From Parachlamydiales bacterium (GTDB taxonomy: Bacteria > Chlamydiota > Chlamydiia > Chlamydiales > JABDDJ01), in NCBI GenBank assembly GCA_041671045.1, contig JBAZCF010000003.1, positions 1 to 64,000 of the forward strand: DNA of 64,000 nt, written 5' to 3'. The notes beneath the pieces are model-generated. The model searched no databases. It worked only from the letters and a program-made list of their open reading frames with translations, and was not told the DNA's origin. Made by a program: the position numbers and the translations under genes. Below, piece by piece: positions 26,709 through 36,264 of the stretch. Numbering within the stretch: position 1 is the first letter of the stretch; the number at the start of each line of letters is the position of its first letter.

Positions 26709-27524
26709 ATGAAAATTTACTCGGATAAGGCCCTTTCTCAACAACTTGAAAAAACAGAAGCCCGTTATAATGCAGAGTTTGTGCATTCCCGCTTAAGAAT
26801 GTTTCCTGATAGCGGGGCGGAATGGATTGAAGTTGAGGGAACCTATGCAATGTTTGATGGATTAGAATCTCCTCTTACACAAACCTTTGGGCTCGGATTA
26901 TTTGAAAAATTATCTTTGAAGACTATTGAAAAATTAGAGAAATTTTACCAACGATTCTCAGCCCCCATCTTTCATGAAGTAAGCCCGATGGCTGATTCCT
27001 CTCATATGGATATCTTATGTAAATGCGGTTATCAACCTGTAGAGCTGACAAGCATCCTTTATAAACCTCTTTTAAAGAAAGATTCTGCGTATCAACTTAA
27101 TCCTGAAATCGCCACACGACAAATGCTAGAAGGTGAAGAGGAAATTTGGGCCTCAACAAGTGCGAAAGGTTGGAGCACCGAAGCCCCTGGCCTATATGAA
27201 TTCATCTACAAGTTTGCCCAAATAGCAACCCAGAGCCGAGGCGTCCTGTCATTTTTTGCAAATCTAAATGACAAGCCTATCTCAACAGGAATGCTCTACA
27301 TTGATAATGATATTGCACTCCTAGCTGGAGATAGCACAATTATGGAAGGGCGTAACCGTGGAGCGCAAAATGCATTAATCGATGCACGTTTAAGCTACGC
27401 GGCAGATCATGGTTGTTCTATCGCTATGATGGCAGCAAGTCCCGGTAGTCAGTCTCAAAAAAATGCTGAGAAAAAGGGTTTTCGTCTTGCATATACACGT
27501 ACAAAATGGAAATTAAGGATCTGA
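26709..27524 (+). CDS. GNAT-family N-acetyltransferase
   Basis: This 271-aa protein has a C-terminal GNAT fold (about 110-271) that would transfer an acetyl group from acetyl-CoA. The CoA-binding motif is RNRGAQNALI, preceded by the strand IALLAGDSTI, and the C-terminal pattern SQKNAEKKGFRLAYTRTKW is typical. The N-terminal 105 residues may be a second, degenerate GNAT-like half (EVSPMADSSHMDILCKCGYQP resembles the end of a GNAT fold). The substrate is unknown. It stands alone, followed by pseudogenes on the other strand. Confidence 0.8.
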   Translation: MKIYSDKALSQQLEKTEARYNAEFVHSRLRMFPDSGAEWIEVEGTYAMFDGLESPLTQTFGLGLFEKLSLKTIEKLEKFYQRFSAPIFHEVSPMADSSHMDILCKCGYQPVELTSILYKPLLKKDSAYQLNPEIATRQMLEGEEEIWASTSAKGWSTEAPGLYEFIYKFAQIATQSRGVLSFFANLNDKPISTGMLYIDNDIALLAGDSTIMEGRNRGAQNALIDARLSYAADHGCSIAMMAASPGSQSQKNAEKKGFRLAYTRTKWKLRI

Positions 27525-27561
27525 TATTTCTGGTAGGAAGGGGAATAGGGTTGGCCTTACA

Positions 27562-27810
27562 TTACCCTCTTTCAACTACAATATTTTCGTAACTTCTATC
27601 GAGATGTTGGACATTAATACGGGCTGCTGTTCCTTTCTCGCCTAAGATAAGAGCCAAGAATTGAGATATAGGCATTTTTACCGCGTCTATTTCAGTTTCA
27701 GTGTTATTGGGAGAAATTCCTATAATGGCATCTCCAATGCGAAACTTTCCTGTTTTCTCTGCATGAGACCCTGAGTAAACTTCAATAACAACGGAATCTT
27801 CCCTATTTTG
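27562..27810 (-). pseudogene. PDZ-domain fragment
   Basis: The frame reads as most of a PDZ domain (DSVVIEVYSGSHAEKTGKF, then RIGDAIIGI) ending in VVERG and a stop. There is no start codon and a stop lies just upstream, so it is the tail of a broken gene. It probably belonged to the secreted TPR fragment at 28061-28308. Confidence 0.65.
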
Positions 27811-28064
27811 TTAGGATTTTTTCCATCCAATAGATTGATTCCTCAAGCTCTTGCAAGGCTCCATCAATCTTAGATACGAATTCAGCTTTACTTCTAGCTC
27901 TTACACTTCACGAAAATGAGCGCCCACAGAAGTACCACAGCGTAATAACTGTTTGCCTAGTACTTGAGCTTCGACTGTATTGGGAATAGAGGAGAATAAC
28001 TTAATGATCCGAAGAGCGAGCTTTTGTTCTAGTTGATAAGTCTATCATCAACTTTAGCCTTCAT
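27803..28064 (-). pseudogene. Four-helix-bundle (S23/IVP-like) protein remnant
   Basis: Three pieces in shifted frames give MKAKVDDRLIN, then LEQKLALRIIKLFSSIPNT with LGKQLLRCGTSVGAHFREV, then RARSKAEFVSKIDGALQELE with ESIYWMEKIL. Together they match the small four-helix-bundle family related to 23S rRNA intervening-sequence proteins. At least two frameshifts (near 28030 and 27905) inactivate it. It lies between the two halves of what looks like another broken gene. Confidence 0.7.
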
Positions 28065-28308
28065 CCTTGATTGTAGAGATGTTGCCATGAGATTAATCGA
28101 CCACCTAAAGCCTTCAAAACCCCATTGTAGTTATGATTTTGCTGAAAATCAACAAGTGCTTCGTTATAGAAATTTAGAGCCGCGAGTGTTTACCTTCTTC
28201 TCTTAATGCTTCTGCTTGGGCAAGAAGGCTTTCATTAGAGCTAGCTGTGCAAACACCCTTTAATGAAACAAAAATAAGGGTGATTAGTAAAAGGAATTTT
28301 TTGATCAT
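28061..28308 (-). pseudogene. Secreted TPR-like protein, N-terminal remnant
   Basis: The start codon at 28308 begins a signal peptide (MIKKFLLLITLIFVSLKGVCTA) followed by a TPR-like helix (LLAQAEALREEGKHS). A frameshift and stop follow, and the next frame continues with ALNFYNEALVDFQ, a second TPR helix. It ends in a TGA that overlaps the ATG of the four-helix-bundle remnant. Confidence 0.6.
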
Positions 28309-28367
28309 TATTGTAATTTAAGCTTATGATTATATTGCTCAATATAACCTCAATAGAGTTTGTTATC

Positions 28368-28820
28368 TTAAACATTATCGGCCAAAGACATAACAAAGTT
28401 GCGGAAATTTAGCATACGAGTATTTGTCTCTGCGCAGGAGCTCACAAGCTTAGTCAATTGAAAACATTCCTCTTTTAACGTCTCAAAAAATAGTTTTTTG
28501 CCTACTGTTTCTTCAAATCTGAAAAAACTCAATGCTACATTGAAACATTGATTTAGCTGTTGGGTAAACTCATCGGATGAACATTCGATTGTTTCCTCAT
28601 CTAAAACATTTATTTGATATTGCCTCTCGTGAAGAGCTTCAGTTTGGGAAAGATAGATAATTTGACATACTACTGTAGATATTAAGCCTAGCTTACAGGC
28701 ACCCCAAACAACGCTTTTACCACCTCTATCTATGTCGCAATGTGCGAGTTTCTTTACTCCATCATAAATGTCATAAAGACCGGTTGCTCTCCTTGCAAAG
28801 CCCCATACTCCACCTAACAT
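28368..28820 (-). CDS. Small protein with one hydrophobic segment
   Basis: I do not recognise this 150-aa protein. The ATG at 28820 was chosen because AGGAG lies 7 bases upstream; a start at 28859 has no such site. A hydrophobic stretch at about 33-56 (VVWGACKLGLISTVVCQIIYL) could be a membrane helix or hairpin; the rest is soluble and helical. The segment before it (GLYDIYDGVKKLA) is amphipathic. It may be an inclusion-membrane-type or inner-membrane protein, with low certainty. Confidence 0.5.
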   Translation of the reverse strand: MLGGVWGFARRATGLYDIYDGVKKLAHCDIDRGGKSVVWGACKLGLISTVVCQIIYLSQTEALHERQYQINVLDEETIECSSDEFTQQLNQCFNVALSFFRFEETVGKKLFFETLKEECFQLTKLVSSCAETNTRMLNFRNFVMSLADNV

Positions 28821-29143
28821 AATCAATCTCCTATTGAAAAAATTTATTATCGTTAGCAAAAAAGTATAGAATCTCTAGCGTTTTAATGGGAGTATAAAAC
28901 AATAAGAGCACCGACAAGAGGAAAGTTTCACGTAAGTCAAAACCCAACTCTAAGGGATTAAGTTAACAATTTTGATGGATTGATACGTGTAAAGATTTAA
29001 CTATCAATTATTTACATTTAAACACCCTCGGTGACGCTGGTTTATTAAATGATGAATAAACTATTTAATTAATATCGCTAAAATTAATAATTGCTACAAT
29101 TAAATAAAGATGAAAAATAAATGTCTATTAATTATGAGGTATT
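28821..29143. other. AT-rich divergent intergenic region
   Basis: This 323-base gap separates divergent genes and must hold both promoters. It is very AT-rich. I see no strong -35/-10 pair, hairpin or RNA gene that I would defend. Confidence 0.45.
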
Positions 29144-32100
29144 ATGACTTCAGTATCTGATAATACAGTAGGCGAAAATTATGTTTATAATGTAACTGAA
29201 CTTCAGCAAGCAATTAATCAAGGTAGTATAGTTGTTAATGGTCACACCAAATACTTCTATGAACTCATAAACGACGATAACTTCATTAAAAACCCTGAAC
29301 TCTATCAAGTAGCGCTCACATGCATTAGTTTATCTAAAGATCTTTCCGGAACAGACTCTGAAAAATATGAACAACTGGTTCGGGGTTATACTCTATTAAA
29401 TAATCCAAAAATGACAAGTTTGGTGGAGAGCAAAAGCAATGAAGACTCCATAAATACTTATGAAAATATACTTAAGGATTGCGAGAAGAAATTCATACAG
29501 AACCTTAAAAAATTTATCTCAATCAGAAATAAGCTCATCAATAAACCTACAACAGATATTGAAAAGAAAATAACCAATGAAGGCTCAAAGATTATTCTGC
29601 GACTCAATCAATTAGATCAAATCAGCCCAAATAGAGAAAATTCCCTGAGTGAGAAAGGATTGCGTGTTCTTACACAAAGTATGATGCGCAGTAGTGATGA
29701 TGAAGTTCAAGCTGCTTGGAGAGGCATCGTTGAGAAAGTTGTAAACCTTCTGCATTTTGATGCTAACGATCCAAAAAACTTAGAATCAGTGGAAAATTCA
29801 TTGTTGAATGGTGAATATGATGAAATTTATATGTATAATGCATTGACAAGTGGAGAAACTTTTATTGATGGGAAAAAAGAATCATTTAGGGAGCTACTTA
29901 AAGATTCAAAATTTCTCAATCATCCTCAGCTATACAATATCCTTTTAAAAGTCATTGACAGCTTAAAAAATAAAGAAAAACTCAATGAATTGGAAATGCA
30001 GCAACTAGTTACAGCCTATCAGATACTTAATAACCCCACAGTCCCTAGCTTACCAGAGCGACGGTATTATCAGATTTTTGCAAAATATACTTATAATAAT
30101 GCTATCGCTTTCTGTGAGAGCGCCTTTTTAAGAGAGTTCGATAGCTATTTAGCTGCTAGGGAGAAGGTTATTGGATCAAATTCATGGTTGGAACAGTTTA
30201 AAGGTAAAGAACAGTCCATTCAAGAAAAGATAAATTCCTTATCTAGCTCATATAGAGATCAATGGAATGCCATCAAGGCAGCTATCATCCAGATATCAAC
30301 TTCACAACCAAAAGCTTTTGAAGCCAAAAAGCAATGGTCGGAACTTGTAAATACTCTAAAAGACTCTAGTAGTAATTTTTTTCAAAATTATGAAGTGGAA
30401 AACTATCTCTTAAGGGGAATTATACCTTTCAGCGTCCAAAATCCTGAAGATGATCAAGAGGATCACTTTAATATGGTCGACGCAGTAGTAAGAGAAAATA
30501 ATGAATTTTCTAGAGATGAAGTTTCCTTAGCTACTAAGAAGTTGTTTAAAGAAGGTCTCCAAACAGGTTATTTCAGTGTAAATGATGATAATTTTTCAGA
30601 GTTTTACGAGCTTTCTTTAAAATATAACATCCCTTCCCTTAAAGAAAGCTGCATTCGCCATGTTACCAATGGAACAATGAACTTAAATAAAGTTCGGTTT
30701 TTACATAAGCTGAACGAACTAGATAACCAAAACCTAAAAGATGAAATTAAAAAATTTTCTGAATCAATAGATGCCTTATCCACGAAGGAATATCTCAAGA
30801 ATCTTATAAATACTCCTTCAGAATTCAAGGAATTCATCGAAAAAAGTAAAAAACTTGATTTAATAAATACGTTGAAAATTTGCGAATCAGTTTTTCAAGC
30901 GAAAATAGTTTCTCTTATGAATGTGAGAGCCGATTTGGTGATTTCAGATGATCAAAAATTAACCCGGAATGAAACAGACTTTGTATATGATCAAGCGAGG
31001 GCTCTTAATGTTAAACCCAAAGATATCGATCTTATGTTGGGTGATGCAATAGAGTTAGGTTTAAGTGTATCTGCAGGTGAAGCCTATTCACAACTACTTA
31101 AAAACACTTGTATATTGTGCACAACATCTCCATTGCCTGATTTGGAAGATAGAATATTTAAGAGTAATGGCCGTCAGCATTATTTAGATGTTGTTAAAAA
31201 GTATGCAGTGAAAATGGCAGAAATAGATCCCAAAAATGAACAATTTAAAATGATTGCTGCACTTTTTAATAATAATTTATTTTCACCTGAGGAAGGTCAA
31301 GAACTGTTCAAATATATTTTTTATCAAGTGGGTAGTTCTCATCCTAAAGGGGGAAGAACCTTCAATACAGAGGATGTCTATTCTAGAAGTTCAATAAACA
31401 GTTTGAACCTTTTAAATGTTATTGCTCTGTATCAAAAATCTTTTAATGTGGCTGATAAGATAGGTATTGAAGGACTGAAAAACTATCTTGCTCACAACAT
31501 TTTTTCACTGGGAATAGTCTCTAGAAAGCTAAAAGAAGAATTAGCAACTCTTGATGAGACAAAAAAGAATGAATTTATTGGTTCAGTACGTTCTAGCTTA
31601 TTTACTTTGTTATCTTACCCTAGTCATGAATTAGGCTGGCTTTCAGCTAAAGAGATATTATCCATTGATAATGAGACTAGAGAGCATGTGAAAAGTAATT
31701 ATGAATTTAATGACCCTAAAACGAGTGATATTACCGTATTGGTCAATCCTTCAACTGAAGCATCAGGGGGGACATCTAGTCCTTCAGCTGGGTTAACTCT
31801 AAGACTCCATAAAAGTGTTTTAGGGCAATCGACATATTTTCGATCTTTTTTTACAAGTGGACTTAGAGAGACAAATTTACCACAAATTACAATTAACGAA
31901 GAGGAGTCCGAAGCCTTCTTAGAGCTTGTTAAGTTTATGTACGATGGAAAGCTTGCAATAGATGAAAATAATGTAATTGCCCTCCTAGAGCTTACAAAAA
32001 AATATCATGTGGAACCCCATATATTAATTGCTGCTCAAGTACATTTGTGGTTCTCAGACTATATCAAGAAACTCAAAGAAAAGGTGCAGGAAGGTGATCC

Positions 32101-32425
32101 CATTGATGCTCAGACATGGAATGTCTTACTTGAAATATTTAATGATCCGCATAACGAATTTCTAATGAATAGCAAGTCACTAAGAGAGGATATTTATAAA
32201 TATTTGATCTTAAGTGTAAACACATACATGAAATCTATTGATGAGCAAAAAGAGCCTAACCTTACACATGCACAAGCCAAAGAACGTTTACAATTATTAG
32301 AGAATACTAGGGACTCAAAGATGGGCTTTTATTTACGAAAACGTATGGATAAGTTTTTCAATAATTTAAAATCTAATTATGAAAAATATGATTTTGGCAC
32401 CGATAACAAGGTACACAGGCCTTAA
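29144..32425 (+). CDS. BTB/POZ-domain protein, putative effector
   Basis: This 1093-aa protein has a BTB/POZ domain at about 858-977. The domain begins with SDITVLV, then LRLHKSVLGQSTYFRSFF, followed by EAFLELVKFMYDGKL and NVIALLELTKKYHVE. BTB domains are eukaryotic modules, many of which recruit Cul3 ubiquitin ligases; amoeba-infecting chlamydiae are known to carry families of them. The N-terminal half contains two copies of a module (about 19-135 and 229-345) with the shared pattern F-Y/R-E-L-L/I...F-I/L-N/K-H/N-P and LLNNP/ILNNP. A weaker BTB-like end (FSEFYELSLKYNIPSLKESC) lies near 485. No Sec signal is present, so type III secretion into the host is the likely route, by inference. Confidence 0.75.
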   Translation: MTSVSDNTVGENYVYNVTELQQAINQGSIVVNGHTKYFYELINDDNFIKNPELYQVALTCISLSKDLSGTDSEKYEQLVRGYTLLNNPKMTSLVESKSNEDSINTYENILKDCEKKFIQNLKKFISIRNKLINKPTTDIEKKITNEGSKIILRLNQLDQISPNRENSLSEKGLRVLTQSMMRSSDDEVQAAWRGIVEKVVNLLHFDANDPKNLESVENSLLNGEYDEIYMYNALTSGETFIDGKKESFRELLKDSKFLNHPQLYNILLKVIDSLKNKEKLNELEMQQLVTAYQILNNPTVPSLPERRYYQIFAKYTYNNAIAFCESAFLREFDSYLAAREKVIGSNSWLEQFKGKEQSIQEKINSLSSSYRDQWNAIKAAIIQISTSQPKAFEAKKQWSELVNTLKDSSSNFFQNYEVENYLLRGIIPFSVQNPEDDQEDHFNMVDAVVRENNEFSRDEVSLATKKLFKEGLQTGYFSVNDDNFSEFYELSLKYNIPSLKESCIRHVTNGTMNLNKVRFLHKLNELDNQNLKDEIKKFSESIDALSTKEYLKNLINTPSEFKEFIEKSKKLDLINTLKICESVFQAKIVSLMNVRADLVISDDQKLTRNETDFVYDQARALNVKPKDIDLMLGDAIELGLSVSAGEAYSQLLKNTCILCTTSPLPDLEDRIFKSNGRQHYLDVVKKYAVKMAEIDPKNEQFKMIAALFNNNLFSPEEGQELFKYIFYQVGSSHPKGGRTFNTEDVYSRSSINSLNLLNVIALYQKSFNVADKIGIEGLKNYLAHNIFSLGIVSRKLKEELATLDETKKNEFIGSVRSSLFTLLSYPSHELGWLSAKEILSIDNETREHVKSNYEFNDPKTSDITVLVNPSTEASGGTSSPSAGLTLRLHKSVLGQSTYFRSFFTSGLRETNLPQITINEEESEAFLELVKFMYDGKLAIDENNVIALLELTKKYHVEPHILIAAQVHLWFSDYIKKLKEKVQEGDPIDAQTWNVLLEIFNDPHNEFLMNSKSLREDIYKYLILSVNTYMKSIDEQKEPNLTHAQAKERLQLLENTRDSKMGFYLRKRMDKFFNNLKSNYEKYDFGTDNKVHRP

Positions 32426-32613
32426 TAATTAATTTTCAGACTCATGTTAATTTTCAAAGCGTTGAAGATAAAAAGGGTTCTTGCGCCATTGCGCCGTGAT
32501 TCAACATTGTGAATTTAACTATTATTAAGTTTACTTAAGATCGAATTTGAGTAAAAAGCAATTGCTGTTCAAGTTGGCATTTTATAGTTATTTAGTTGTT
32601 TGTAAAATTATTA

Positions 32614-35466
32614 CTAAATATTATGACTTAAGTTTTTAATAAGATTATCTAATGAGTAGTCTACCCCCGTCAATAAATCCCAAACCAGCAAATTGAAAAT
32701 TTTCGTTTGTTGGGTTAATAAAATAATTTCTTTGATTAAATTCTGAGAGAAGTCATTGATAAGTGATTTTGCAGCCTTTAACATCACTTTATCGGTGAAG
32801 TTCTTCTTGCTAATCTCTTCTGTAAGAAATTCCTCCATTCTTTTCAGCAAATTATCATGAATGTCTTGTGCATTGAAAAGGGGGGCGCTTTCTGATTTTG
32901 TTTTAAATACGGGTTCAGGTTTAATGCCGCCCATTTTGTAAAAGATGAAATTCAAAATAATAAATGGCTTTGAGCGGTTATCTGACATCAGCATTTCATT
33001 GATTTGTTGAAGCATTGCTTCTGTAGCGTCTATACTCCATGTTGAAACTAGAGATAGGATAATTCCTATGAGACTATCAAAAATAATGCCTGGGTTACCT
33101 ATGGAGATCGTTGATTTAATTATGCGTTCGATGGGTTCCTGCAAGTAGCGCACAAAGGTTGCGTCATTAGATATTTTATCAAAGTTTTCTTCCAAACCAA
33201 TATCCCACACTATATCTTCCGTCGATATGCGATGTATCAGATATAAAATATAGTTCGGATCGAGCAGGAATTCCATGAGTGCCAATGTGGATCCTGCGAT
33301 AAGTATGTCCCTGCCGATATCCTGTATAGAGCGCGTATAAGTCCCTTGTTCAGACTGTTTGCTCAAGAGGATGCTGAACTTCAGTTGAAGTCCCATCAAT
33401 TTTTTGAAAATAGCTTCATGTGGATTTAAAGTAATAGCGGGAGTCATTATCCCTTTTTTGCTTCTTGCTTGTAGTATAATGCTTAGAAGAGCCTCTTCAG
33501 TAACATTTTGTTTTGCATCGCGGAGTGTTCTTAGTGCTAGAGCATAATCCTCAAAGAATAGACTGGCTTGCCTAAAGAGATGGATTAAGTAGATTTTTTC
33601 ATCTAATTTGAGGGCGCGTGGATCATTAAGGGCCAAGGGGGCAACATATTGCGAACCTTGTGAATATACAAACTCTAATAATTTCGAGCGTGCAAAGCGT
33701 AAGACAGGTGTGGTAGCTTTACTAGGAGCTAAAAGATAATCGCAGACAATACGTTCAAAAAGATCATTTGCAAATCCCAGGGCTTTAATTTGATTTCCAG
33801 TACAAATGCGGTTCTGATGCGGATTTAAAGGATTCTTCCACAATTCAACCCAATTTTCTTGTTTTGTGACGTTTTGAATAATAGTGTCCCGTTTTGGAGG
33901 AGATGAGGGATGGGTAGTCTCAAGTATTAGGCGTGAGAACTTATTAAAAGCTTCCTCAATAATAGTTGGCCGTTTTTTCTTTTCAGTATAGACAAGCTCA
34001 AAATCTTCCCAGGGATTTGTGCGATTTTGCGCCCTGTATTCTTCGCGTAAAAGAGCTTGTAAATCACTGTCTTTTGATATGCTGGACAGTAGTTTTACTT
34101 GGTTGAAGGTATGGTTTTTTATATGGGATAAGGCCTTGCAGTTTGAGTTGATAATATCCAAAAGGGCTAGTTTTAATAGCAGCGGATTTTTGACGAGGTA
34201 CAATAGGTGCTTGTGTATTTCAAGAGATAGGCAGGAGTCGGCAAGGACAGTGGGAATTGTACGAGGCATTTTCGATAACAAGCTGTTGAAATATAAACGT
34301 ATTGCATTCTCTAAAGAGCCTTCCAAATTAGTATTTATCTCTTTTTTTGTTTCTTCAGTAGTTTGCCAGAAGGCGTCTACTTCGAGTTTGCCATTTTTTT
34401 CTGTATAAAGAAGCTTTTCCACCAGTTGAAAGGGATGAATTGATAGTTCGGACTGTTTGGACTTTTCGATTTTTGTGAGAAGCAAAGTGCTTATGTAGTG
34501 CGAAATTGTGTCGATTGAATAGCCTAGGAGCCCTTTAATTGCAGGGGGGATATTCATGATCTTTAGGGTTGACTGAAGAAGACTTTTTACAGGTGCTAAC
34601 AAGTCATTCAATTGCTGCAAATCTACATAAACAGGTTTATCTTCTGTCCCACTGCGCGAGTCCGAAATTTTCTCAGCTAAGCGCTCTATGCAGAGGTAGA
34701 TGTTTTCAGGGCGTAGGGCATTATCTAAAAGCACTAGTGCAACAGGCGATAGGATATTTGCTAGAGCCTCGCCTAATTCTGGTTTAGTAGGTAATGCAAT
34801 AGAGAAGAGTCCCCGGAAAAATATGACAAGCTCTTGAGAAAGTTGAAGATTGGCGATACTATCACTTTCAAACGGAAGTGTATGCTGGGATGAGGTACGT
34901 GCCTCCCTAAAAAAGTTCTCAAAGTCAATTTTGACGGGGATATTTCCTTTATCCAGCGGGGAGGCACCTGAAGGATTATCGTCTAAAATGGCCTCTTTGG
35001 AAGGTTCTTTTTCAGAGGTATCAACGTTAATGAGGTGGGCCTCATAGGCCTCACGAGCATTGCTGTAGTCTTCAAAAAAAAGCGCTAAGGGCTCGATTGT
35101 ATGTTGCAAGAGCACTTTTTCATGGCTTTTTAATGATCCCGGTTTATTGATCACTAAGGGAGCAAAAAGTTCTTCTTTGTTATTTTCCAAATATTTTTTT
35201 AGCTGCAAATGAACGAAAGAAACCGCAGGGCTCTGATCTAAGATAATCTTGGGACCAAAATCATCCAAAAGACGTGAGACAATACTCCAAGCGGTATGTA
35301 TGGCTTCTTTTTGGAGGCGCGCTTGTTTTTCAGCACGTGTTTCCTCCACAGGTTTTTCCTCTTGTATGGACTCTTCAGCGATAACTTCTGTTACAGGGAA
35401 CATATCAAGACGAGGAGGTAGAGTAGTGGAACTGTGAGGAAAGCCTTGTCCAGAAACTGAAGCCAT
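32614..35466 (-). CDS. Large helical protein with internal tandem duplication
   Basis: I do not recognise this 950-aa family. After a Pro/Glu-rich N-terminus the protein consists of two related halves, at about 50-480 and 555-950. Aligned segments include FAPLVINKPGSLKSHEKVLL with VAPLALNDPRALKLDEKIYL, both followed by an LFFEDY motif, and HPFQLVEKLLY with KPFIILNFIFY. It has no signal peptide and is almost entirely helical. The start ATG follows AGGTGGAAAT. It could be a structural or secreted protein; nothing in the sequence indicates an enzyme. Confidence 0.65.
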   Translation of the reverse strand: MASVSGQGFPHSSTTLPPRLDMFPVTEVIAEESIQEEKPVEETRAEKQARLQKEAIHTAWSIVSRLLDDFGPKIILDQSPAVSFVHLQLKKYLENNKEELFAPLVINKPGSLKSHEKVLLQHTIEPLALFFEDYSNAREAYEAHLINVDTSEKEPSKEAILDDNPSGASPLDKGNIPVKIDFENFFREARTSSQHTLPFESDSIANLQLSQELVIFFRGLFSIALPTKPELGEALANILSPVALVLLDNALRPENIYLCIERLAEKISDSRSGTEDKPVYVDLQQLNDLLAPVKSLLQSTLKIMNIPPAIKGLLGYSIDTISHYISTLLLTKIEKSKQSELSIHPFQLVEKLLYTEKNGKLEVDAFWQTTEETKKEINTNLEGSLENAIRLYFNSLLSKMPRTIPTVLADSCLSLEIHKHLLYLVKNPLLLKLALLDIINSNCKALSHIKNHTFNQVKLLSSISKDSDLQALLREEYRAQNRTNPWEDFELVYTEKKKRPTIIEEAFNKFSRLILETTHPSSPPKRDTIIQNVTKQENWVELWKNPLNPHQNRICTGNQIKALGFANDLFERIVCDYLLAPSKATTPVLRFARSKLLEFVYSQGSQYVAPLALNDPRALKLDEKIYLIHLFRQASLFFEDYALALRTLRDAKQNVTEEALLSIILQARSKKGIMTPAITLNPHEAIFKKLMGLQLKFSILLSKQSEQGTYTRSIQDIGRDILIAGSTLALMEFLLDPNYILYLIHRISTEDIVWDIGLEENFDKISNDATFVRYLQEPIERIIKSTISIGNPGIIFDSLIGIILSLVSTWSIDATEAMLQQINEMLMSDNRSKPFIILNFIFYKMGGIKPEPVFKTKSESAPLFNAQDIHDNLLKRMEEFLTEEISKKNFTDKVMLKAAKSLINDFSQNLIKEIILLTQQTKIFNLLVWDLLTGVDYSLDNLIKNLSHNI

Positions 35467-35496
35467 ATTTCCACCTTTTAGACTTTGTAAAAGAAG

Positions 35497-36261
35497 CTAG
35501 GTGTTGTCTGGTATGCGCCCCCGGATTGCCATAAAGAGAGGAATTTCGGCCCGCGCCCTATTTTCCATCTTGGCCATGCGGCCGGTGCTTTTTTTGTCTG
35601 ACGCCCATTCTTCCATTGCATCAACTCTAAAACCGGCTTGTACCATCCAGGTGATTAGATCTGCAAGGGGATAATGGAAGCTCCATGTTGTCGATGATTC
35701 CTGACCTTTACCGGGGGACATCTGAATAGGGATTTTCATCTGAGATAGATAAGAATCTGTCCTTCGGTATTGAAGATGCTTTGCTTCATCTATTCCCCAG
35801 CTGCTTTGCCTAGGAATGCGGAAGCAGGGGTGGTTTAATATCAGGATAAGTTTTCCGCCTGGAGCCAAATGCTTTGCCGCATTTTGAATAGCCACTTGAG
35901 GGTGTTCCATATTTTGGAGGGCTAATACAATAAGGGCATGTGTATAGTCTTTTTGGGGCAGTTTAAGGGGTTTTGTGACATCAGAAAGAATAAATTCATG
36001 GGAAGGAAGTGCATTTTTCTGAGCGAACTTGATAAGGGATGCTGCAGCATCGACCCCGGTATAGACAAGTTTAGGAGGAAGGCAGCGTGCAGCGATCCCT
36101 TGTCCGCAGGCCAGATCCAGGACTTTCTCTTTTCCGCCCGGTTTTAAATCCATAAGTCGAAGTACACCCGGCATGATTGTGGTACGATGGTAATAATGCC
36201 CTTCTTCACCTACGAGATTTTGATACCAAACGCCGACGCTTTCCCAACTTGTTTTTGTCAT
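35497..36261 (-). CDS. SAM-dependent class I methyltransferase
   Basis: This 254-aa protein has a Rossmann-fold methyltransferase domain. Motif I is VLDLACGQGIAARCL; the acidic strand-2 residue is in YTGVDAA; HLAPGGKLILILNHPCF is the post-motif. The pattern is that of the Methyltransf_11/25 family, which acts on small molecules such as quinones or lipids. The substrate cannot be deduced. It begins 3 bases after the stop codon of the secreted kinase-like gene, so the two form an operon. Confidence 0.82.
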   Translation of the reverse strand: MTKTSWESVGVWYQNLVGEEGHYYHRTTIMPGVLRLMDLKPGGKEKVLDLACGQGIAARCLPPKLVYTGVDAAASLIKFAQKNALPSHEFILSDVTKPLKLPQKDYTHALIVLALQNMEHPQVAIQNAAKHLAPGGKLILILNHPCFRIPRQSSWGIDEAKHLQYRRTDSYLSQMKIPIQMSPGKGQESSTTWSFHYPLADLITWMVQAGFRVDAMEEWASDKKSTGRMAKMENRARAEIPLFMAIRGRIPDNT

Positions 36262-36264
36262 GAT

